This document shows, piece after piece, positions 31,992 through 37,027 of a DNA stretch of 37,027 nt. The translations under genes were made by a program, and so were the position numbers. Source of the DNA: Lachnospiraceae bacterium UBA7729 (GTDB lineage Bacteria > Bacillota > Clostridia > Lachnospirales > Lachnospiraceae); contig DLFD01000023.1 of NCBI GenBank assembly GCA_002482005.1, forward strand, positions 46,477 to 83,503, written 5' to 3'. Position 1 is the stretch's first letter. Each line of letters starts with the position of its first letter. The notes under the pieces were generated by a model. The model was not told where the DNA came from, searched no databases, and saw only the letters and a program-made list of their open reading frames with translations.

Positions 31992-32840
31992 TCATATATG
32001 ACTGTGTGGGTTTCTCGCAGATACGGCAGACCTTCTTTTCAGACGGAGCAGGATAAGCTTCCCCTCATCCGTTCTTTTTCCCGTATCGAGAAAACCTAGT
32101 TTTTCTGCAAGCGTTAAGGATGCGATATTGGAAGGGTCGATCCTTGCGAAGACCTCTGTGCATTCAAGGTCTCTGAATGCGAAGGAAAGGATGGCCCTGC
32201 ATGCCTCTTCCGCATATCCTCTGCCTCTTTGGTCCCGGGCGATCAGATAGCCGATCTCGATCCTGCCTTCCGGTGAGATCTCATCGGCTTTGGGCATAAG
32301 TCCGCACCGTCCGATGATCCTGCCGCTGTCCTTCTTCTCGACGGTCCATAGCCCGAAGCCAAAAAAACGGTAAGCAGTACGGATATAGGCCAGATATTCA
32401 TCAAAACCATCCTCCGGAATAACGGACAGCATTCCATCATGATGTGCTTCATCGGACATCCTCCGGATCGCTTCGTAATCCTTCTGGCAGCTTTCCCGGA
32501 CGATCAGCCTATTTGTCCTCAGGATCTCCACTGGCAGCCCCAGGGAGCGGTCATATGCGTCGAGGATATCTTCGGGACCGATATCAGAAGGCACTTCCAT
32601 AACCAGCGACGCACCGTCAAAAAAATTTTCTCCAGCGGCCTGACATCCGACCACGAACTTTCCAGCCTGTTCCATCTTCCGTGCAGTTTCTTCACTGTCC
32701 GTGATCACGATCTCAGCATCTTCCAGAGCATCGGCTGTGCATAAGCCTGTCCCTGTCATTCTCCGTATCTCTGCTTCCTGCTCCCCGCTTTTCAAAGCAT
32801 ACAGTACCTTCGGTCTGACTGACTTATCTGCATTTCTCAT
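31992..32840 (-). CDS. GNAT-family N-acetyltransferase with an extra N-terminal domain
   Basis: The C-terminal 170 residues form a GNAT domain: LRTNRLIVRESCQKDYEAI at the start, an IGRCGLMP strand, the acetyl-CoA loop in IARDQRGRGYAEEACRAIL and the final NIASLTLAEKLGFLDTGKR. This is the RimJ/RimL-like type, acting on proteins or small amines; the substrate is unknown. About 105 residues precede it, with strands resembling half of a HAD-like or receiver fold (AEIVITDSEETARKM, GKFVVGCQ), not firmly assigned. The start is uncertain: ATG 32840 gives 282 residues but has a poor ribosome site, and the frame is open into the upstream palindromic repeat. Confidence 0.78.
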   Translation of the reverse strand: MRNADKSVRPKVLYALKSGEQEAEIRRMTGTGLCTADALEDAEIVITDSEETARKMEQAGKFVVGCQAAGENFFDGASLVMEVPSDIGPEDILDAYDRSLGLPVEILRTNRLIVRESCQKDYEAIRRMSDEAHHDGMLSVIPEDGFDEYLAYIRTAYRFFGFGLWTVEKKDSGRIIGRCGLMPKADEISPEGRIEIGYLIARDQRGRGYAEEACRAILSFAFRDLECTEVFARIDPSNIASLTLAEKLGFLDTGKRTDEGKLILLRLKRRSAVSARNPHSHI

Positions 32841-32885
32841 GTTCCAATAGACCACATCCGGCAGCGTCCTGAATATTTCGGATAT

Positions 32886-32925
32886 GCAAAAAGCCCGCCA
32901 CCGGCGGCCTTTTTGCATCCTATGG
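32886..32925 (+). repeat. dispersed palindromic element, copy C
   Basis: GCAAAAAGCCCGCC and GGCGGCCTTTTTGC form the hairpin, followed by the conserved TCCTATGG. It lies just upstream of the acetyltransferase gene and just after the rplQ terminator. Confidence 0.75.
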
Positions 32926-32930
32926 AATAC

Positions 32931-32966
32931 AAAGATTGCCTGATCTGATGCTTCAGACCAGGCAAC
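32931..32966 (-). terminator. terminator of the rpmJ-rplQ operon
   Basis: A 14-bp stem with two wobble pairs (32935-32948 with 32953-32966) and a 4-base loop ends in CTTTG on the minus strand, 23 bases past the rplQ stop. Confidence 0.7.
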
Positions 32967-32988
32967 CTCTCAGTTACATATTCGATTC

Positions 32989-33525
32989 TCAGACAAGCTC
33001 AAGAACAACTTCCATTGCTCCATCGCCGCGTCTCTGACCGAGCTTGATGATCCTGGTATATCCGCCGTTACGGCCGACATACTTCGGAGCGATCTCGTCA
33101 AAAAGCTTTGCCGGAAGATCGACCTTCCTGGTGTTCTTCTTTCTTCCTGCCGCTTCCTTCGGGACCTCGGTAACCGGATAAAGCACCTGAAGCATCTGAC
33201 GTCTTGCATGAAGTCTTGCCGGGTTGTCCTTCTTGATCTCCTTCTGGACCTCATCGTATACGGTTCTCTTCTTCCCGTCTACGACTTCCTTGACTCTCTT
33301 CCCGTCAGCGTCCTTGCGGGCAACCTTAGCGGTAACGGTAACAGTCTGGAAATCATCCTTCTCCTTGACTGCAAGAGCGATCAGGCCATCAGCGATCTTC
33401 ATGACTTCCTTAGCCTTGGACTCGGTGGTGATGATCCTTCCATGGTAAAGAAGCTGTGTAACCTGGCTGCGGAGCAGAGCCATTCTCTGGGAAGATGTTC
33501 TGCTGAGTTTTCTGTATCCTGACAT
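32989..33525 (-). CDS. rplQ: 50S ribosomal protein L17, long form
   Basis: The start MSGYRKLSRTSSQRMALLRS and the end YVGRNGGYTRIIKLGQRRGDGAMEVVLELV identify L17. At 178 residues it is about 50-60 longer than the usual form. The extra sequence lies in the middle (about 70-145: charged KDADGKRVKEVVDGKKR and an RKKNTRKVDLPAKL stretch). Long L17 proteins are known from Lachnospiraceae, so this supports the taxonomic guess. The ATG at 33525 follows GGAGG; the frame is open 8 codons further up. It is the last gene of the alpha operon. Confidence 0.95.
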   Translation of the reverse strand: MSGYRKLSRTSSQRMALLRSQVTQLLYHGRIITTESKAKEVMKIADGLIALAVKEKDDFQTVTVTAKVARKDADGKRVKEVVDGKKRTVYDEVQKEIKKDNPARLHARRQMLQVLYPVTEVPKEAAGRKKNTRKVDLPAKLFDEIAPKYVGRNGGYTRIIKLGQRRGDGAMEVVLELV

Positions 33526-33634
33526 CGTTATTTCCTCCAAATCCAGCAATACAGGCGCGCATTCTTCGGTCTTACCGCCTGCATGCGATAGTGAGTCCCC
33601 CGGCTATCGGGGATCCTCATCCATTATCTGTGTC

Positions 33635-34600
33635 TTAACCCTGTTCACTGCTGCTGGGGCGAAGATGCAGTCCCATATCCTTCAGTTTGTTAAGGACTTC
33701 CTCAAGCGATTTTCTGCCGAGGTTACGGACCTTCATCATATCGTCCTCTGTCTTATCGCAGAGCTCTCCGACCGTATTGATCCCAGCCCTCTTCAGGCAG
33801 TTGTAGGAACGCACGGACAGTTCCAGTTCATCGATGGTCATATCAAGCTGGCCACCGTCAGTATCCTGCTTCGTGTCCGCCAGGACCGGCTGTACCGGTG
33901 TATCGGAAAGGTCGATGAACATTCTGAGATGATCACTCAGGACCTGCGCAGCCATGCTGACAGCCTTGTCAGGAGCAAGGGTTCCATTCGTCCACACGTC
34001 AAGCGTAAGCTTATCGTAATCGGTATCCTGCTTGACACGGGTATTTTCCACTGTCATGTTTACGCGCTCAACCGGTGTGTAGATCGCGTCTACAGCGATC
34101 ATTCCGATCGGCATGTCATCACGCTTGCTCTTCTCGGCGCCGATATAGCCTCTGCCATTCGTGATGGTAAGTTCCATCCTGAGCGGCTTGTCTCCGCTTC
34201 CGAGATTCATATGTGCGATCACCTGATCCGGGTTGACGATCTCGATATCCTGATCTGCCTCGATGTCTGCTCCGGTGACAACTTCCTTGAAGCAGTCGAT
34301 GTAAGCGGTCTTCGGCTCATCAGAAGTACTGTTGTTTCTGATAGAAAGACTCTTCAGGTTCAGGATGATCTCAGTAACATCTTCCTTAACACCCGGAATG
34401 CAGCTGAACTCATGCTGTACTCCTTCGATCTTCGCCTGGCTGACAGCACTTCCCGGAAGAGAAGAGAGCATGATTCTTCGAAGAGAATTACCGAGCGTAA
34501 TGCCATAGCCACGCTCCAGCGGCTCTACAACAAAACGGCCGTGCTTCTTGTCGTCCGAAATCTCTGCAACTGTAATCTTTGGAACGATGAACTCGAGCAA
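33635..34600 (-). CDS. rpoA: DNA-directed RNA polymerase alpha subunit
   Basis: The 321 residues include the N-terminal assembly domain (FVVEPLERGYGITLGNSLRRIMLSSLPGSAV, about 23-53) and, after a linker, the C-terminal domain (about 250-321, with ELELSVRSYNCLKRAGINTV and KVRNLGRKSLEEVLNKL) that contacts UP elements and activators. The start is TTG at 34600 with GGAGGG 8 bases upstream. A UUCG-type hairpin (about 34662-34692) lies in the 107-base gap to rpsD. Confidence 0.97.
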   Translation of the reverse strand: MLEFIVPKITVAEISDDKKHGRFVVEPLERGYGITLGNSLRRIMLSSLPGSAVSQAKIEGVQHEFSCIPGVKEDVTEIILNLKSLSIRNNSTSDEPKTAYIDCFKEVVTGADIEADQDIEIVNPDQVIAHMNLGSGDKPLRMELTITNGRGYIGAEKSKRDDMPIGMIAVDAIYTPVERVNMTVENTRVKQDTDYDKLTLDVWTNGTLAPDKAVSMAAQVLSDHLRMFIDLSDTPVQPVLADTKQDTDGGQLDMTIDELELSVRSYNCLKRAGINTVGELCDKTEDDMMKVRNLGRKSLEEVLNKLKDMGLHLRPSSSEQG

Positions 34601-34707
34601 CTCAGTCCCTCCTTATTTGGGTGTGTGCCTTGTAGATCTCTAATATATATCATGCTGCTAGGCCGCGCCGGATCCTTCGGGATCGGCAGCCCGGCAGGCA
34701 TCCTATA

Positions 34708-35301
34708 TTACTTGGAATACAGCTCGACGATCTGGACTTCGTCGACCGGGACATCGATCATCTCTCTGGTCGGCAGGGACTTGACGGTTCCCTTGAAGTT
34801 CTCAGCATCATACTCAAGCCATTCCGGGATCAGTCTTCCGCTGGTAGCTTCTGCGATATCCTTATATCTCTGGGAATCTCTGCACTTTTCCTTGATCTCA
34901 ACAACGTCGCCTGCAGAAACAAGAGCAGACGGGATGTTGACGCACTTGCCGTTGACGAGTACCTGCTTGTGGTCAACGATCTGACGAGCTTCTCTTCTGG
35001 TTCTGGCAAGTCCGAGACGGAAGATAACATTGTCAAGTCTGGACTCCAGAAGGATCATAAGGTTCGGTCCGGTCATGCCCGGCATTCTCTCTGCCTTCTT
35101 GTAATAGTTGCGGAAAGGCTTCTCGGTAACGCCGTAGATGAACTTTGCCTTCTGCTTCTCACGAAGCTGGGTGCCATACTCAGACACCTTTCTGTGAGAG
35201 CGCTTCAGCTCTCTCTTGGACTTCTTATCATAACCCAGAACGGTAGGCTCCATTCCGAGGGATCTGCATCTTTTCAGTACAGGTGTTCTATTGACTGCCA
35301 T
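34708..35301 (-). CDS. rpsD: 30S ribosomal protein S4
   Basis: The 197 residues match S4: VLKRCRSLGMEP near the start, the YREKQK-like REKQKAKFIYGV helix, and the S4 RNA-binding domain RLDNVIFRLGLARTRREARQIVDHKQVLVNGKCVNIPS (about 87-125). The zinc-type cysteine cluster is absent. The ATG at 35301 follows GGAGGT. It sits between rpsK and rpoA as in other Firmicutes alpha operons. S4 is a common autoregulator of this operon. Confidence 0.97.
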   Translation of the reverse strand: MAVNRTPVLKRCRSLGMEPTVLGYDKKSKRELKRSHRKVSEYGTQLREKQKAKFIYGVTEKPFRNYYKKAERMPGMTGPNLMILLESRLDNVIFRLGLARTRREARQIVDHKQVLVNGKCVNIPSALVSAGDVVEIKEKCRDSQRYKDIAEATSGRLIPEWLEYDAENFKGTVKSLPTREMIDVPVDEVQIVELYSK

Positions 35302-35358
35302 TTAGATCTTACCTCCATATATATTTGATGGCATCGCTGATGAACGGGATAATAAAGA

Positions 35359-35757
35359 TTAAACCCTTCTTCTCTTCGGCGGACGGCATCCGTTGTGCGG
35401 AACAGGAGTCACATCAGAGATGGAGATAACCTGAAGTCCGTTAGCGGACAGAGCACGGATCGCGGCTTCACGTCCTGATCCCGGTCCCTTTACGAAGACA
35501 TCAACTGACTTTAAGCCATGAATGATCGCAGCCTTGGTAGCGGTCTCTGCTGCCATCTGAGCTGCATACGGAGTAGACTTTCTGGAGCCCTTGAAGCCCA
35601 GTCCGCCGGCACTTGCCCACGAAAGAGCATTTCCTTCCGCATCGGTCAGAGTAACGATCGTGTTGTTGAAGGAAGACTGGATATGTGCCTGGCCTCTTTC
35701 TACATTCTTTCTAACGCGCTTTTTAACGACTTTCTTTACACCCTTTTTATCTGCCAT
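35359..35757 (-). CDS. rpsK: 30S ribosomal protein S11
   Basis: The 132 residues match S11: a basic N-terminus, GQAHIQSSFNNTIVTLTD, GSRKSTPYAAQMAAE, VFVKGPGSGREAAIRAL and the C-terminal DVTPVPHNGCRPPKRRRV. It binds the 16S rRNA platform. The ATG has only a weak AGGT site; close spacing after rpsM suggests coupling. Confidence 0.97.
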   Translation of the reverse strand: MADKKGVKKVVKKRVRKNVERGQAHIQSSFNNTIVTLTDAEGNALSWASAGGLGFKGSRKSTPYAAQMAAETATKAAIIHGLKSVDVFVKGPGSGREAAIRALSANGLQVISISDVTPVPHNGCRPPKRRRV

Positions 35758-35801
35758 TATATTTCAAACCTGCTTTCTGATTGATAATCCGAGCTCTACG
35801 A

Positions 35802-36173
35802 TTACTTCTTCTTGTTGGCAACAGTACGACGCGGGCCTTTGCAAGTTCTTGCATTGGTCTTTGTCTTCTGACCACGGCACGGAAGTCCCTTTCTGTGACG
35901 GACTCCTCTGTAGCATCCGATCTCGGTCAGTCTCTTGATGTTCATAGCAGTGTCACGGCGAAGATCACCTTCGACCATAACATCAAGATCATCCATAGCA
36001 CTGCGGATATTCTCAACCTCATCATCGGTGAGATCTCTGACACGGGTATCAGGATTAACATTCGCTTTTGCGAGAATCTTGTTCGAAGTTGTACGGCCAA
36101 TTCCGTAGATGTAAGTAAGGCCGATCTCAACTCGCTTATCTCTCGGTAAGTCTACACCAGCTATACGAGCCAT
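35802..36173 (-). CDS. rpsM: 30S ribosomal protein S13
   Basis: The 123 residues match S13: MARIAGVDLPRDKRVEIGLTYIYGIG at the start, the helix-two-turn-helix NIKRLTEIGCYRGVRHRKGLP, and the basic tail GQKTKTNARTCKGPRR that reaches tRNA. The ATG at 36173 follows AGGAGG. It is preceded by an unusually long 341-base gap to rpmJ that is rich in hairpins. Confidence 0.97.
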   Translation of the reverse strand: MARIAGVDLPRDKRVEIGLTYIYGIGRTTSNKILAKANVNPDTRVRDLTDDEVENIRSAMDDLDVMVEGDLRRDTAMNIKRLTEIGCYRGVRHRKGLPCRGQKTKTNARTCKGPRRTVANKKK

Positions 36174-36514
36174 GTATTAATTCCTCCTAAAATGAATTGT
36201 CTTTAACTGGGACTGATGCTCTGCGTCAGTCCAGCTGCCAGGTCAAGGCAGCCTTTCCGGTCCATTAAGCCGAAGCTTTTGATCGCTTCCTGCAAATGTG
36301 CGCACCGCCCTGAGCGGTTTTAGGGTGGATGGAAACCGCACGCATCCTGAGCCGGTATTAAGGGCAATATCCCAACGAAATAATCCTGTGATCGTGTCTC
36401 GGACGGTGTAATGTCCGGCAGGTTCTTATCTCATCGTATATTGTCAACGCAATGGGCAGGTCATGCCTTTCAGCATACGGCAATGCTCATGCGTACAAAC
36501 CGCTTTGGTTCTGC
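36174..36514 (-). promoter_or_regulatory. structured gap between rpmJ and rpsM, candidate ribosomal-protein leader
   Basis: No gene is seen in these 341 bases. Hairpins visible on either strand include 36207-36234 (9-10 bp with one bulge, arm TCAGTCCAG), 36234-36252 (GCTGCC/GGCAGC), 36304-36318 (ACCGC/GCGGT) and 36400-36417 (CGGAC/GTCCG). No T run or convincing -10/-35 pair is found on the minus strand. The density of stems suggests an RNA element controlling rpsM and later genes. Confidence 0.45.
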
Positions 36515-36628
36515 TCAGCCCTGTCTCTGCTTATGCTTCGGGTTCTCGCAGATGATCATGATTCTTCCTTTTCTCTTGATAACCTTGCACTTCTCGCACA
36601 TCGGCTTCACAGAAGAACGAACCTTCAT
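36515..36628 (-). CDS. rpmJ: 50S ribosomal protein L36
   Basis: The 37-residue product begins MKVRSSVKPMCEKCKVI and ends CENPKHKQRQG. It has the zinc-ligand set C11, C14, C27 and H32 of the zinc-binding L36 type. The ATG follows AAAGGAGG. A 7-bp hairpin (36645-36662, TCACGTC/GACGTGA) lies just upstream of the ribosome site. infA, which usually precedes rpmJ, is not here; the gene has its own promoter. Confidence 0.97.
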   Translation of the reverse strand: MKVRSSVKPMCEKCKVIKRKGRIMIICENPKHKQRQG

Positions 36629-36717
36629 TCCGTATCCTCCTTTCTCACGTCTCAAGACGTGAACTGAAAATCAATTCTCCTTCAAGGCGCAATAAACCCC
36701 TGTCAGAGTCAGAAAAG

Positions 36718-36746
36718 ATTATACGCTGTCCTGATCAGCAATGCAA
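36718..36746 (-). promoter_or_regulatory. promoter of the rpmJ-led ribosomal operon
   Basis: TTGCAT (36741-36746) and TATAAT (36718-36723) are 17 bases apart on the minus strand, about 90 bases before rpmJ. Confidence 0.82.
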
Positions 36747-36818
36747 GCAGTATTTCTCACTGATCCGTTCAAAAAGCATAAGGCAGCAGCTCCGTATCAC
36801 CCTTCTGGAAAGATCCGG

Positions 36819-36851
36819 AAAAACAAAAAGCCGTCCCTTTCTCAGGACGGC
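36819..36851 (-). terminator. terminator after tRNA-Leu
   Basis: GCCGTCC (36830-36836) pairs with GGACGGC (36845-36851), and TTTTTGTTTTT follows on the minus strand. Confidence 0.9.
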
Positions 36852-36859
36852 TTCCATGC

Positions 36860-36943
36860 TGCGGAAGATGAGACTTGAACTCACACGGTACGAATACCAC
36901 AAGATCCTTAGTCTTGCTCGTCTGCCAATTCCGACACTTCCGC
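36860..36943 (-). tRNA. tRNA-Leu with anticodon AAG
   Basis: The 84-nt minus-strand RNA has a perfect acceptor stem (GCGGAAG/CTTCCGC), D-arm with GGAATTGGCAGACG, anticodon stem CAAGA/TCTTG enclosing loop CTAAGGA, a class II variable arm (GGTA-TTCG-TACC) and T-arm with loop TTCAAGT. Loop positions 34-36 read AAG, for leucine codon CUU. The discriminator base is A, as in Leu tRNAs. The 3-prime CCA is not encoded. It stands alone between a promoter and a terminator. Confidence 0.94.
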
Positions 36944-36954
36944 GAACAGAAAGT

Positions 36955-36983
36955 ATCATACCAGAGCATTATCTCTGTGTCAA
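36955..36983 (-). promoter_or_regulatory. promoter of tRNA-Leu
   Basis: TTGACA (36978-36983) and TATGAT (36955-36960) are 17 bases apart on the minus strand, about 5-7 bases before the expected transcript start. Confidence 0.85.
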
Positions 36984-37027
36984 CACCTATTTTAGAGAAT
37001 CAAAAAAATATTGTTACTGTTCACAGC

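Noticed and set aside
33665..34984. 439-codon open frame antisense to rpoA and rpsD
   Set aside because: It is a shadow of two universal genes on the minus strand.
36735..36959. Short open frames across the tRNA-Leu gene
   Set aside because: The stretch is a complete tRNA with promoter and terminator; the frames have no ribosome site.

Overview
The window looks like chromosomal core DNA of a moderately GC-rich member of the Clostridia, most likely Lachnospiraceae. The evidence is Firmicutes-type Shine-Dalgarno sites, TTG starts, near-consensus sigma-A promoters with 16-18 bp spacers, the ribosomal alpha-operon order, a long L17, an ECF transporter module next to truA-rplM-rpsI, and exported proteins with Glu/Thr-rich linkers. 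I see no prophage, insertion sequence, CRISPR array or rRNA.

Layout. Positions 1-704 hold a truncated exported SH3-domain protein. Positions 1055-5299 hold a sucrose module (fructokinase, amylosucrase-like GH13 enzyme, LacI-type regulator) with a candidate operator lying on the -35 box. Positions 5492-8704 are a thiamine/pyrimidine-precursor uptake operon (ABC ATPase, binding protein, permease, thiamine-binding protein) behind a TPP riboswitch and terminator. Then come a uracil/xanthine permease, a pair of exported trigger-factor-like paralogues, a small membrane protein and a class A penicillin-binding protein. Positions 16027-17924 hold a YigZ-family protein, a DUF1934 protein and glutamate racemase. 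A CarD-like regulator faces away from a four-gene operon at 18908-23702: TrmO, a leucine-rich-repeat protein, a DUF2201 metallopeptidase/VWA-like protein and a MoxR-type AAA+ ATPase.

Positions 24033-36628 are a ribosomal/housekeeping block read on the minus strand: rpmJ-rpsM-rpsK-rpsD-rpoA-rplQ, then an acetyltransferase, a cyclophilin, malQ and a second lacI, then ecfA1-ecfA2-ecfT-truA-rplM-rpsI. The usual neighbourhood joins rplQ directly to ecfA1, so the acetyltransferase-ppiB-malQ-lacI stretch looks inserted, and lacI now overlaps ecfA1. A tRNA-Leu with an AAG anticodon closes the window.

The most notable non-genic signals are families of palindromic intergenic repeats. A roughly 40-bp hairpin element with a fixed TCCTATGG flank occurs three times (8490, 17990, 32886). 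A structured mosaic at 23724-23963 has two about 97-bp units whose first hairpins differ by compensatory changes. A 37-bp segment of that mosaic recurs at 13139. The best candidate for an undescribed protein system is the LRR/DUF2201-VWA/MoxR operon led by trmO. A 340-nt hairpin-rich gap between rpmJ and rpsM is a candidate ribosomal-protein leader. All functional assignments come from reading motifs and context; no database search was run.
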